A stretch of DNA of 64,000 nt from G965222505 sp965222505 (GTDB taxonomy: Bacteria > Bacteroidota > Rhodothermia > Rhodothermales > DATKEJ01). How positions within the stretch are numbered: the stretch's first letter is position 1; each line of letters begins with the position of its first letter. The notes under the pieces are model-generated. The model had not been told where the DNA came from. It made no database searches and saw nothing but the letters and a program-made list of their open reading frames with translations. The DNA is taken from assembly GCA_965222505.1 (NCBI GenBank), contig OZ244956.1, forward strand, positions 3,224,001-3,288,000, read 5' to 3'. The translations under genes were made by a program, and so were the position numbers. Shown piece after piece: positions 37,101 through 45,318 of the stretch.

Positions 37101-38009
37101 CTGCGCTTCCCGTACTTCCTCTTTGGGAACCCGCACCAGTTCCTCATTTTCGCCATCGACCTTGAGCACCGTGAGCCGGGCATAGGAAGACCGGTCCTTA
37201 TAGCCGAACACCACCTCGGCCACATCGCGGACGTAAATCGGGGACGGGCGGGGCCGACCGGGGATGGCGTCCGGCATCTTCACCACCAGGTTTTCGATTT
37301 GGGCCGGATCATCAAATTCACCACTTACACGGATCAGGTAATTGAGCCGGTTGACATCAACCGAACCGCCAGGAATGGTCGTGTTTTCCTGGCTGATGGT
37401 GGCAATGACGTCGTTGTACGTCAGGTTGTAGCCTTTGAGGGCATTCAAATCGATGTTGACCTGCACTTCGCGTTCGAGGCCGCCGAGCACATCCACACCC
37501 AGTACACTCGTCACGGTTTCGATCTCTTCGGCCAGATCTTCGCCGACATCCTTGAGGCGGCTCAGAGAATAATTGGCCGCCAGGTTGATCGTCATGATTG
37601 GGAATTCCTGAATGTCGATCTCGCTGATGATCGGCTCCTCAACGTCACTGGGTAGTTTCGCCTTGGCAATGTCGACCTTATCCCGCACCCGCTGGTACGC
37701 CTCGTCCATCGAGACATCCGGGGTGAACTCTACGATCACGGTGCTTACCCCTTCGGTAGAGGTTGAGCGGATGTCCTTAATCCCATTGACGCTCTGCACT
37801 TCGCGCTCGATCTGCTGGGTAATGAGCGATTCGATATCGTCCGGGCTCACACCGGGGTAGACCGTCGTTGTCACAATCAGCGGGATCTCAATCGACGGAC
37901 TGGCCTCTTTGGGGATCGTGATGTAGCTGTATAAACCCCCCACTATGAGCACTAGGGTCAGCACCACCACCGTCGTGCGGTATTTGATAGACAGGTCGGT
38001 AATTTTCAT
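34143..38009 (-). CDS. RND efflux permease with extra membrane-segment insert
   Basis: This 1288-aa inner-membrane pump of the AcrB/HAE1 family would use the proton-motive force to export drugs or other hydrophobic compounds through the TolC partner encoded in the same operon. The N-terminus (MKITDLSIKYRTTVVVL), porter-domain segments such as YPGVSPDDIES, and the TM4 signature GMLVDNAIVIVEN with its essential Asp are clear, as is the second-half signature SLAGIVVNNSIVLVDYI. Family members have about 1020-1060 aa. Here about 200 residues (roughly 526-731) containing several additional hydrophobic helices lie between the two halves of the pump. The order in the operon is tetR, tolC, MFP, RND. 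Confidence 0.92.
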   Translation of the reverse strand: MKITDLSIKYRTTVVVLTLVLIVGGLYSYITIPKEASPSIEIPLIVTTTVYPGVSPDDIESLITQQIEREVQSVNGIKDIRSTSTEGVSTVIVEFTPDVSMDEAYQRVRDKVDIAKAKLPSDVEEPIISEIDIQEFPIMTINLAANYSLSRLKDVGEDLAEEIETVTSVLGVDVLGGLEREVQVNIDLNALKGYNLTYNDVIATISQENTTIPGGSVDVNRLNYLIRVSGEFDDPAQIENLVVKMPDAIPGRPRPSPIYVRDVAEVVFGYKDRSSYARLTVLKVDGENEELVRVPKEEVREAQVVSLNIKMRGGENILDTVAETRAILDDFPMPAGTQVQITGDQSKYVRDMISDLENNIISGLFFVVGVLLFFLGVRNATLVGIAIPLSMFISFGLLQALGYTLNFIILFSLIIALGMLVDNAIVIVENIFRYREEGHSRFEAARLGTAEVGGAVVASTATTVAAFAPMLFWPGIIGEFMSYMPMTLIITLISSLFVAIVINPVLTGFFVRIEDEAKAPRGKWAKRVGYGAVAITALIVGLTNPLSLVVLIGMIVFLYLTHRFILKPIADRFIKTGLPGLVERYKAFLKWVLERDYSMRRAYLRNTFSLSTFTVGFVLFLLGSFLTPMLGQAPGAVLSVPGMVLLGIGAVGILVHTFESMLLGRMGSVWFGLGLGVIITAILGLIYLAGHPLGPAVMGAMLALPILIVLLGFIGATFRVKGPLLLTDNRARLMNSAIGALFFIIGIFTVAPTGVEFFPETDPQQIQVKLKATLGTNIETSNALAEEAKRRIDNLLTEQSTAEANIKNMQVGVGTGGDILFGGGAARPENSSVTLNVVDYADRPESSMTTLNRLREQLQGIPGVEIEIDKDQQGPPTGSPVNIEISGEDFQTIVSITNDLRERLQEGAETGAIPGLVDIKDNLNTGRPELKVNINRERAARFGLNTAQVASTIRSAINGTEASKFRDGEDEYDITVRLAEDYRESLESLENLTILYEGNQIPLVSVADFEIGGGLGAITRLDMQRVVTITGSNAPGIPGPEVLASTQAYLADYEQTLPPGYTLTYTGESEDQQESFGFLTTALLIGISLIFMIMVAQFNRISGPFIIIVAVGLSLIGVLLGLVLTRTPFGLMTFIGIISLAGIVVNNSIVLVDYIMQLQERGLSKTDAIIQGGATRLRPVLLTALTTILGLIPLTFGLNIDFIGLITELKPAFQFGSENTQFWGPMGIAIISGLTFATFLTLVIVPVMYSIFDSLGIRLGRAFKEAPATAVTSGNGTVAGFEPTPVAG

Positions 38010-38205
38010 AACAGGCTATGGGTTCAGGGGAGAAAAATCCCCGTATGGGCTGCCGGGAAAGTGTTACGTGATTTTGGCCCAACCGAAACCGGCCGAATAC
38101 TCGGTTGAGGCAAATGATCTGGCCGTCGTCGATTCAAAACAGTCAACCTTGAGTTCACGCACCACGCAACATCTGTCGGGCAATACAAGTGAAGCAGGCG
38201 ATACA

Positions 38206-39309
38206 TTACAATTCAAGGTTACTCGATTGCACCTCCACGACATCACCTTCGGTGAGGTTGGCCTGGCCGACGACGATCACCTCGTCCGTCGGGTTGAGGC
38301 CTTCAGTGATCACGGTCTTTCCGGCGAAGCTGGGGCCGAGGGTTACGCTTTGGCGGGCGGCCACGCGTCCATCACCCTGGGCTTTGGCGATGAACACACT
38401 GGGGCCGCTTTCATCGCGTAGAACGGCTGATTGCGGAATCACAATCGCATTTTCCAGGCGCTCGCGCAGGATGGTCACATCGGCCACCATTTCCGGCTTG
38501 AGTTCACCGCTGGCGTTACCCAGTTCAATTTCAACGGGGAAGGTGCGACTGCCGGCATCAATCACACTCCCGACAAAACTGACCTGGCTGTTCCGAACCG
38601 TGTTGCCGTAGGCTCGAAACTGCACCTCGGCGGTGGTGCCCTTTCGGATGTCACTGGCATACCGTTCGGGCACACCGACCACGACCTTCACTTTTCGGGT
38701 GTTCACGACGCGCATTACCGGGGTGCCGGGGGCCACAAATTCCCCTTCATCCACCTGATGCATTTCCACGCGTCCGGCAAACGGAACCCGAAGCCGGGTG
38801 TCGGCCAGTTGTTTGGCGGCCTGGTCGAACAGGGCCTTCGTCTGGTCACGTTGTGCCCGGATGTTCTGGAATTCCAGGGCACTGATAATGGAGTCTCGGT
38901 ACAGGGCTTCCTGACGGTTGAAGGTGTCTTCGGCCAGGTCGTACTGGGCCTTGGCGGCGTTGTAGGCGCTTTGGAGCAGTCGACTGTCGAAGCGGGCCAC
39001 TACGGCCCCAGTGCCGACGCGGGTACCCAGCGGGGCCAGGTATTCGACGCGGCCTCCGGCCTCGGCGGCAACCATGGCATCTTTTAGGGCTTCGACGGTG
39101 CCGGTCAGCTCAATGATGTCGTCAAACGTCGTGGAGGTAGCCACCAGTGTTTCGACCTGCGTTGCGCGGGTTGAACGGGTCGGAGCCGAGGTTTCCGCAG
39201 CTTCGGCTTCGTCGCTATTAGATCCGTTGGCGCTGTTGCAGCCTGTGCCAACCAGCATAATTCCGGCCAGCAGACCAAAAGTAAGTATCAGGGAAAGATA
39301 GGTTTTCAT
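38206..39309 (-). CDS. RND efflux periplasmic adaptor (membrane fusion protein), lipoprotein
   Basis: This is a 367-aa protein from the ATG at 39309; an upstream in-frame extension would overlap the tolC gene. The N-terminus is a lipoprotein signal ending in GTGC, with an Asp/Glu/Ser-rich linker after it. The -3 position is Gly, not the usual Leu, so lipidation is likely but not certain. The barrel-sandwich half motifs (GGRVEYLAPLGTRVGTGAVVARFD and LRVPFAGRV) flank a helical hairpin of about 65 residues, followed by the beta-barrel domain and C-terminal PQSAVLRD. It would connect the RND pump and the TolC channel. The stop lies 196 bases before the RND start. Confidence 0.9.
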   Translation of the reverse strand: MKTYLSLILTFGLLAGIMLVGTGCNSANGSNSDEAEAAETSAPTRSTRATQVETLVATSTTFDDIIELTGTVEALKDAMVAAEAGGRVEYLAPLGTRVGTGAVVARFDSRLLQSAYNAAKAQYDLAEDTFNRQEALYRDSIISALEFQNIRAQRDQTKALFDQAAKQLADTRLRVPFAGRVEMHQVDEGEFVAPGTPVMRVVNTRKVKVVVGVPERYASDIRKGTTAEVQFRAYGNTVRNSQVSFVGSVIDAGSRTFPVEIELGNASGELKPEMVADVTILRERLENAIVIPQSAVLRDESGPSVFIAKAQGDGRVAARQSVTLGPSFAGKTVITEGLNPTDEVIVVGQANLTEGDVVEVQSSNLEL

Positions 39310-39337
39310 TGGAGTCCGGTTCGGATGGGAAATCAAG

Positions 39338-40945
39338 TCAGGGGCTTTGTTGGGTAACCTGGAGGGTATCATCGGTTTCAGTACGCAAGCCAATTGCTGC
39401 TTCATAGTTGCTTTGTGCACGCAACAAGTCGTGAATGGCTTGCAGGTAATTGAGTCGGCTCTGATCGAGTAACTCGGAGGCCTGGCGTTCTTCGAGTGGG
39501 CTACTCACGCCTTCGTCCAGCCGGGTTGATGCAAAGCGGTAGTTGAGTTCAGCCCGCTGAATGTTCTGCTCCTGGCTTCGGATGCTTTCCTGGGCCGTGT
39601 CGAGGTCCCGCAGGGCTTGCTCGACTTCCAGGTACACCGATTGCGTCAGTTGCTCGTATTGCAACTCGGCCCGCCGAATCTCAATGTCGGCTTGCTGGAT
39701 GCGGTTTTTGGTCTGGAAGCCATCAAAGATATTCCAGCGCAGGCTCAGGCCGACGGCCACACTGGGATTCCAGTAGGCATCGCCGAAGAAGTCGTTTTGG
39801 GTTTGGCTGAACGTGAACGGATCTTCCGGGTCCGAAAGCACACTGGTCCGGTTGCTCGGCACACTTCCGGTGTAGCCAAAGTTGGCAAAGGCACTCAGCG
39901 AAGGCATCCGCTGGGCAGCCGTCACACCGCGCCGAATCTGTTGAATTTCGACCTGGGTTTTAAGCTGTTGCAGGTCCGGCCGCCGTTCGATGGCCTGGGC
40001 CACAGCATCCTGAGCAGAGACTTTTTGGAGCAACGGTTCTTCATCCAGTTCGGCTTCCAGTGTACCACGCAGGGTTATCGGCTGTTCAATGGGGAGGCCG
40101 ATGGACATTTTAAGGTTGTCCAGCGCAGAGGCCGCCATGTTTTCGGTCTGGATGTACGAGGTTTGCAGGTTCGCCAATTCCACCTCGGCACTGAGGCGCT
40201 GGTATTTGGAAGCAACGCCCTGGGTTACCCGTTTGCGGGTTTCTTCGACGGTCCGGGCCGTACGGGCCATGCTTTTGGCGACCACATCGGCTTGCTCATG
40301 GGCCAACAGGGCCGTATAGAAAGCCTGGCGCGTGTTGTTGATGACCTGTTGCGTCTGCCGGTCGAAGGCCAGTTGGTTAAACTCACGCACGCTCCGGGCG
40401 GCTTTGATGGCCGAGAACAGCGATCCGTCGTAGAGGGTCTGGGATACTTGCACCGAATTCGTGAACTGGTTCTCAACGGCAAAAGGGTTGTCCGAGCCGT
40501 CGATCACAATACCGGCCGCGTCCAGCCCTTCGCCCTGCCGCCGCCGAAATTCGCCGAGGTCCAGGGGGAGGGTCAGGTCGTCGCCGTCGGTGCGGGCTTC
40601 TTCATTGTAGGCCAGCCAGTCGATTTGCCCGAGGGCGCCGAAGAGTCCCCCGGCGCTACTCCCGGCGAAGGGATTCGGCGATTTCAGGTTGCGGGTATAG
40701 CTGGAGTTCAGGTCTACGCTGGGGTAAACGGAACCGTAGGCTTCCCGGATTTGCGCATCGGCGGTCTCCAGGTCGAGGGCCGAGCCCTGTAGTGCATAGT
40801 TGTTTTCCAGCGCAATGGCAATGGCATCGCCGAGGGACAAGGAGACGACAGGCAGCGCCTCGTCTGACGCCGGTTGGGCCTCAACTCCGGGCGCAAGCCC
40901 CCACAGGAAGGTCAGCAGGAGTGATAGGGAAAGGAATCTATGCAT
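39338..40945 (-). CDS. TolC-family outer membrane efflux protein
   Basis: This is a 535-aa protein from the ATG at 40945. The signal peptide is FLSLSLLLTFLWGLAPGVEAQ. The two repeated outer-membrane efflux protein domains are seen, with SLGDAIAIALENNYAL at the start and FANFGYTGSV and VAVGLSLRWNIFDGF in the second half, and long helical segments (YEQLTQSVYLEVEQALRDL). It forms the outer-membrane exit duct of the tripartite pump. Its start codon lies eight bases inside the end of the upstream tetR gene, implying coupling. The stop is 28 bases before the adaptor start. Confidence 0.92.
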   Translation of the reverse strand: MHRFLSLSLLLTFLWGLAPGVEAQPASDEALPVVSLSLGDAIAIALENNYALQGSALDLETADAQIREAYGSVYPSVDLNSSYTRNLKSPNPFAGSSAGGLFGALGQIDWLAYNEEARTDGDDLTLPLDLGEFRRRQGEGLDAAGIVIDGSDNPFAVENQFTNSVQVSQTLYDGSLFSAIKAARSVREFNQLAFDRQTQQVINNTRQAFYTALLAHEQADVVAKSMARTARTVEETRKRVTQGVASKYQRLSAEVELANLQTSYIQTENMAASALDNLKMSIGLPIEQPITLRGTLEAELDEEPLLQKVSAQDAVAQAIERRPDLQQLKTQVEIQQIRRGVTAAQRMPSLSAFANFGYTGSVPSNRTSVLSDPEDPFTFSQTQNDFFGDAYWNPSVAVGLSLRWNIFDGFQTKNRIQQADIEIRRAELQYEQLTQSVYLEVEQALRDLDTAQESIRSQEQNIQRAELNYRFASTRLDEGVSSPLEERQASELLDQSRLNYLQAIHDLLRAQSNYEAAIGLRTETDDTLQVTQQSP

Positions 40946-41627
40946 GAGAATTTTGGTTTGCTTGGGACGATGCGGGGGGGGCCGTGCCAATGCCGTCCAC
41001 CAGCACCCGCGTCAGGAAGTCGGCCGCCTGCGCGACGCTCGGCATAGGCCGGGCGGTTTTGGGGCCGGCCTGACTGCACATGTAATGAAAGCGCATGTAC
41101 ACATCGATGTGGCCCATCAGCATGTGGACCATGGGTTCGACCGGGAGCGGTTTGAGATCACCCTGTGCCACGGCGTGCTCGAAGGCCGGCAACAGCACAT
41201 TTACCACCCGTTGGTGCTGTCGCATGAAGTAGGCCACTTTTTCAGGGTCTTCGTCGAAAGCCATCCGGTGGGCCTCTTTGGTCAGCAGGGCCACCAACTC
41301 GTGGTTGGCATACAGGTAGCCAAGCATCTGGGTGATGAACTGATGGAGCCGGTCGCGGAAGGAGGCCAGGCCCACATCGGCAAATACGCGCCGGGCCAGG
41401 GCATGCAGGTCTTCATACACGTCATCCAGCACAGCCAGCAACAGTTCTTCCTTGCCGCCTTCGAAATAGTTGTATAGTGTGCCCTTGCCGAATTCGGCCC
41501 GCTGGGCGATTTCGTCCAGCGTAGCCCGGCCATAGCCCTTCTCGGCAAAAACGGCCCGCGCAGCTTCAAGCATCAGCCGCCGGCGCATCTTGCGCTCTCG
41601 TTCACGTCGGTTCAGGACAGGGATCAT
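40938..41627 (-). CDS. TetR-family transcriptional regulator of the efflux operon
   Basis: This 229-aa protein has an N-terminal helix-turn-helix (about residues 19-60: AARAVFAEKGYGRATLDEIAQ, then AEFGKGTLYNYF) followed by a helical ligand-binding domain. As first gene of the operon, overlapping tolC, it most likely represses its own promoter and is released by a pump substrate. A palindromic AT-rich site (41752-41791) about 125 bases upstream is a candidate operator. The C-terminal 20 residues are rich in Ala, Ser and Gln and probably disordered. Confidence 0.9.
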   Translation of the reverse strand: MIPVLNRRERERKMRRRLMLEAARAVFAEKGYGRATLDEIAQRAEFGKGTLYNYFEGGKEELLLAVLDDVYEDLHALARRVFADVGLASFRDRLHQFITQMLGYLYANHELVALLTKEAHRMAFDEDPEKVAYFMRQHQRVVNVLLPAFEHAVAQGDLKPLPVEPMVHMLMGHIDVYMRFHYMCSQAGPKTARPMPSVAQAADFLTRVLVDGIGTAPPASSQANQNSHA

Positions 41628-41751
41628 AGAGTTCGTGTTGAGGTCATGAATTCGGTCCCCCTACGCGGGTTTATCGTATGGGTTACACCCGGTGCGGGTA
41701 AAAAAACACCCTTCACGACTTCTTCGTCAATAAGTGACTATGCAGTCAGGT

Positions 41752-41791
41752 TTGCACATATAAATATATGTAATTACATATTAAGGTGCAA
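41752..41791. promoter_or_regulatory. Candidate operator in the tetR/hydroxylase divergent region
   Basis: A perfect 16-base palindrome ATATGTAATTACATAT (41766-41781) is framed by TTGCAC and GTGCAA arms (41752-41757 and 41786-41791) that are offset by two bases from the same centre. It lies in the 340-base gap between two divergent transcription units, the only long palindrome there. It could serve tetR, the hydroxylase-tnaA unit, or both. The rest of 41628-41967 shows no gene. Confidence 0.6.
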
Positions 41792-41967
41792 GTGAAAGGC
41801 CGACGACGAGGGGGCTTTGTTAATCCTGCGCTGTACGCACGCGAAGGGTGCGGAAACCGCATTGTGGATGATTGCCCCGGCGCGTGCTGGTTGTTGATTG
41901 TTCGTGGAAACGCTGGGGTATGGATGGGCGTTAACGCATCATCTGCACCACCTCGACAGCCATTTGT

Positions 41968-42810
41968 ATGGAAGCCCTGATCGATTATTTTGCGAACATT
42001 CCCACGTCCCACCGAACGTTCATCCTGGTCAGCGGCCTCACGCTGTTCTGGCTCATCGAAAGCGCCATTCCGCTGTTTTCGTTCAGGTACAACAAGTGGA
42101 AGCACGCGGGCATCAATATTTTCTTTACGCTCACGACGGTCATCGTCAATTTTGCGATGGCGTTTATCCTGGTCAAGTCGTCGGATTGGGCGGTCGCAAA
42201 CGGCTTCGGGCTGATTCAATGGGTGGCGATGCCCCTTTGGCTCTATGCCCTGGTCGGGTTGCTCCTGCTGGACCTCATTTCGGCGTGGCTGATCCACTAC
42301 ATTGAGCACCGGGTCAAGTGGATGTGGATGTTTCATCTGATCCATCACACGGATCAGACCGTGGATACCACCACGGCCAACCGGCACCATCCGGGGGAAA
42401 GCGTCTTCCGGTTTGTGTTCACGACCGCCGCCGTACTGATCATTGGTGCGCCAATGTGGATGGTGTTTCTGTACCAGACCCTCTCTGTGGTCCTGACGCA
42501 GTTCAACCACGCCAACATTCAGATGCCGGATTGGCTGGATGATGCCCTCGTCTGGGTGATCTGCACCCCGAACATGCACCGGGTCCACCATCACTACCGG
42601 ATGCCGTACACGGACACCAACTTCGGTAACATCTTCTCGGTGTGGGACCGCCTCTTCGGGACCTTTGCCAAAGTCGATAACACCAAATTACACTACGGGG
42701 TCGATACTTATATGGCGGAGGAAGAAGTCAACGACATCGTGACGATGCTCAAGATCCCCTTCCTGAAATACCGTCCCTCCATCGAGTATGAGGAAGACGA
42801 AAAATTATGA
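41968..42810 (+). CDS. Sterol desaturase / fatty acid hydroxylase superfamily protein
   Basis: This 280-aa integral membrane di-iron oxygenase has four predicted membrane helices (about 17-36, 48-70, 84-108 and 150-170). The histidine motifs of the family are complete: HYIEH (110-114), HLIHH (123-127), NRHH (139-141) and HRVHHHY toward the C-terminus. These ligate two irons that activate oxygen for C-H hydroxylation or desaturation of lipids. The substrate cannot be told. The stop is 43 bases before tnaA on the same strand, so they may be cotranscribed. Confidence 0.88.
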   Translation: MEALIDYFANIPTSHRTFILVSGLTLFWLIESAIPLFSFRYNKWKHAGINIFFTLTTVIVNFAMAFILVKSSDWAVANGFGLIQWVAMPLWLYALVGLLLLDLISAWLIHYIEHRVKWMWMFHLIHHTDQTVDTTTANRHHPGESVFRFVFTTAAVLIIGAPMWMVFLYQTLSVVLTQFNHANIQMPDWLDDALVWVICTPNMHRVHHHYRMPYTDTNFGNIFSVWDRLFGTFAKVDNTKLHYGVDTYMAEEEVNDIVTMLKIPFLKYRPSIEYEEDEKL

Positions 42811-42853
42811 ATATGTGCCGTATCCTTCTTATTGAAAACCTGTAATCCTTCCC

Positions 42854-44275
42854 ATGAGACGTATTCCCGAGCCTTTCCGCATCAAGATGGTCGAACCCAT
42901 CAAAATGACCACCCGCCGGGAACGAGAGGAGGCGCTTAAGCAGGCAGGCTACAATCCCTTCTTGCTCAAAAGTGAAGCCGTATACATTGATCTGCTGACC
43001 GATTCCGGCACGGGTGCCATGAGTGCCAACCAATGGGCAGCCTTGATGATTGGGGATGAAGCCTATGCGGGGAGCCGTAGTTTCGTTCGTCTGGAGCAGA
43101 CCGTGCAGCAGCTCTTCCGGTATCGGCAGGTGATTCCGGTGCATCAGGGGCGTGGGGCCGAGCAAATCCTGATTCCCACGATGGTCGAACGGAAGAAGGT
43201 CGAACACCCGGTCTTTATTTCCAACTACCACTTCGATACCACGGCGGCCCACGTCGAACTTAGCGGGGCACAGGCCATCAACGTGCTGACGCCGCAGGCC
43301 ATGGACACCGGTACGTGGTATGCCTTCAAAGGCAACTTCGATCTCGATGCCCTTGAAGCCACCATCGCGATGCATGGCCCTGAAAATGTGGTCGGCATCA
43401 TCATAACGATCACGTGCAATTCCGCCGGGGGCCAGCCGGTTTCGATGGCCAACATTCGAGCCGTTTCCAAAATTGCAAAAGCCCATGGCATCGACGTGAT
43501 CATCGATGCCGCCCGGTTTGCCGAGAATGCCTGGTTTATCAAACAGCGGGAAGAGGGCTATGCAGAAGTATGGATCGGCGATGTCATCCGGGAGATGTTC
43601 AGCTATGCGGATATCTTTACCATGTCTGCCAAAAAAGACCCCATCGTCAATATGGGCGGTCTGTGTTGTTTCAAAGATGATGAAGACCTGTACCGGGCCA
43701 CCCAGGTGCGGTGTGTGCCGATGGAAGGATTCGTTACCTATGGTGGGCTGAACGGGCGTGATATGGAGGCACTCACGGTCGGTCTGCTGGAGTGTGCCGA
43801 CGAAGACTACCTGGAGTACCGTATTGGACAGGTAGCCTACCTCGGCGCCCGGCTTCGGGCAGGCGGCCTACCGATTCAATACCCTACCGGTGGGCATGCC
43901 GTTTTTGTGGATGCAGGCAAGATGCTGCCGCATATCCCGGCTGATGCGTTTCCCGCACAGGCCCTTGCCAATGCGCTCTACCTCGAAGGCGGCGTGCGCG
44001 GCGTGGAAATCGGCTCCCTGTTGCTGGGGCGGGACCCGGTCACGCACGCGCAAAAACCTTCTCCCTTCGAGTTGCTACGGCTCACCATCCCGCGCCGCGT
44101 CTATACCAACGACCATATGGACTACGTTGCCGATTGCCTGATTACCATTCTGGAACGGGCCGATGAAATTCGGGGCATGGCCTTTGACTACGAACCTCCC
44201 GTGCTGCGGCACTTCACCGCCCGTCTCAAACCACTGGCCGATCCTGTCCCTACCTCAGATCAGCACATGGCGTAA
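42854..44275 (+). CDS. tnaA: Tryptophanase (tryptophan indole-lyase)
   Basis: This 473-aa PLP enzyme converts L-tryptophan to indole, pyruvate and ammonia. The whole length is collinear with bacterial tryptophanases: NSAGGQPVSMANI, DAARFAENAWFIKQRE, the PLP lysine in MSAKKDP (Lys260/261), EGFVTYGGL, VEIGSLLLGRDP and LRHFTARL. At the position that separates tryptophanase from tyrosine phenol-lyase the sequence reads FDTT, with the Asp typical of tryptophanase. No leader peptide gene (tnaC) is visible in the 43-base gap upstream. Genomic position next to a divergent efflux operon may matter, since indole is a known inducer of RND pumps in other bacteria. Confidence 0.93.
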   Translation: MRRIPEPFRIKMVEPIKMTTRREREEALKQAGYNPFLLKSEAVYIDLLTDSGTGAMSANQWAALMIGDEAYAGSRSFVRLEQTVQQLFRYRQVIPVHQGRGAEQILIPTMVERKKVEHPVFISNYHFDTTAAHVELSGAQAINVLTPQAMDTGTWYAFKGNFDLDALEATIAMHGPENVVGIIITITCNSAGGQPVSMANIRAVSKIAKAHGIDVIIDAARFAENAWFIKQREEGYAEVWIGDVIREMFSYADIFTMSAKKDPIVNMGGLCCFKDDEDLYRATQVRCVPMEGFVTYGGLNGRDMEALTVGLLECADEDYLEYRIGQVAYLGARLRAGGLPIQYPTGGHAVFVDAGKMLPHIPADAFPAQALANALYLEGGVRGVEIGSLLLGRDPVTHAQKPSPFELLRLTIPRRVYTNDHMDYVADCLITILERADEIRGMAFDYEPPVLRHFTARLKPLADPVPTSDQHMA

Positions 44276-44353
44276 AGACCGCACAGAACACATATCTTGG
44301 GGCCAGTCTTGATCGGAGCGGGGGAACCGTTTTGCCAAATGTCGCATTAGTAC

Positions 44354-44773
44354 ATGTCAGTTGGCAAAAACCAGACCTTGATTCCCATGTTGACATTTGA
44401 TGTGCAAGACATTCGTAAGACGATCGAGGTCGTCCGCGACGGGGTGCCGATTTCGGTTTTGGAGGACCTTCGCGACCAGTTAGGCGTGACTTGGCAAGAG
44501 CTGGCTTCGGTGTTGCTTGTAGGCGAGCGCACCCTTCAGCGTTATCTCAAGTCCGGCAAGTCCTTGACCTTTGAGGTCTCGGATCGTGTAGTGGAACTCA
44601 TTCGTCTGGTGGAGCATGCCGATGAAGTCCTCGGCCCAAAGGCTGCCCGGCAATGGTTGAGCACATCCCATGTTGAACTTGGCTCCACCCCGTTACAATA
44701 TGCCCAGACCAGTGCGGGGCGGCGTTACGTCCATGCCATCCTGACGGCCATCACGCACGGCATGGCGGTATGA
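44354..44773 (+). CDS. Xre/MbcA/ParS-type antitoxin
   Basis: This 139-aa protein has an N-terminal Xre-like helix-turn-helix (VTWQELASVLLVGERTLQRYL, about residues 48-70) and a C-terminal DUF2384 toxin-binding domain (VLGPKAARQWLS and TPLQYAQTSAGRRYVHAIL). It pairs with the RES toxin gene that follows, with an ATGA overlap (44770-44773). As in other RES/Xre pairs it should bind and inhibit the toxin and repress the operon promoter. An ATG at 44387 is an alternative start. Confidence 0.9.
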   Translation: MSVGKNQTLIPMLTFDVQDIRKTIEVVRDGVPISVLEDLRDQLGVTWQELASVLLVGERTLQRYLKSGKSLTFEVSDRVVELIRLVEHADEVLGPKAARQWLSTSHVELGSTPLQYAQTSAGRRYVHAILTAITHGMAV

Positions 44774-45237
44774 GTTTGGTGCTGACAGCGTATCGGATAA
44801 CCTCGGCTACGTTTGCCCAGGCCGCTTTTTCGGGCCAGGGCGGGTTGTATGCTGCCGGGCGGTGGCACGAGCAGGGTACGCCGGTGGTATACGGGGCGCT
44901 CACCTCATCGCTTGCCTTGCTGGAATGGCGGGTACATACCAACCACTTTCTTGTTGAACGGGCATATGTGTTAATCACCTTTACCGTACCGGAAGTCCTG
45001 GTCCTGTATTTAGATGAAACCGCGTTGCCATCCGATTGGCGGCAAATGCCTCCACCGCGTTCCACCCAACGTCTCGGCATGGATTTCCTGGAAGCGGGAA
45101 AGTACCTCGCGTTGGCCGTCCCTTCCGCCATTAATCCACTCGAACGTAATCTCGTTATCAATCCCCATCATGCCGATATGGGCCAGCTTCAACAAAAAGC
45201 CGTTACGGCACTTCAAGTCGACCAGCGATTATTTTAG
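44770..45237 (+). CDS. RES-domain toxin (NAD+-degrading)
   Basis: This 155-aa protein is the toxin of a type II RES/Xre module. The conserved pattern is present: an Arg in YRITS near the start, GGLYAAGRWHEQGTPVVYGA, LALLEW with the conserved Glu, and VPSAINPLERNLVINPHH with the conserved Ser and Asn. Characterised family members degrade NAD+ (NAD+ phosphorylase or glycohydrolase), causing growth arrest. The start overlaps the antitoxin stop, so the pair is cotranslated in the usual antitoxin-first order. Confidence 0.9.
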   Translation: MSLVLTAYRITSATFAQAAFSGQGGLYAAGRWHEQGTPVVYGALTSSLALLEWRVHTNHFLVERAYVLITFTVPEVLVLYLDETALPSDWRQMPPPRSTQRLGMDFLEAGKYLALAVPSAINPLERNLVINPHHADMGQLQQKAVTALQVDQRLF

Positions 45238-45318
45238 CATGCTTGCATAATATGCAGCCGGTGTGCATTTTGCGGACCTTCGATTTAGAGTCTTAATACC
45301 CCAACAGTAAGCAACCCC

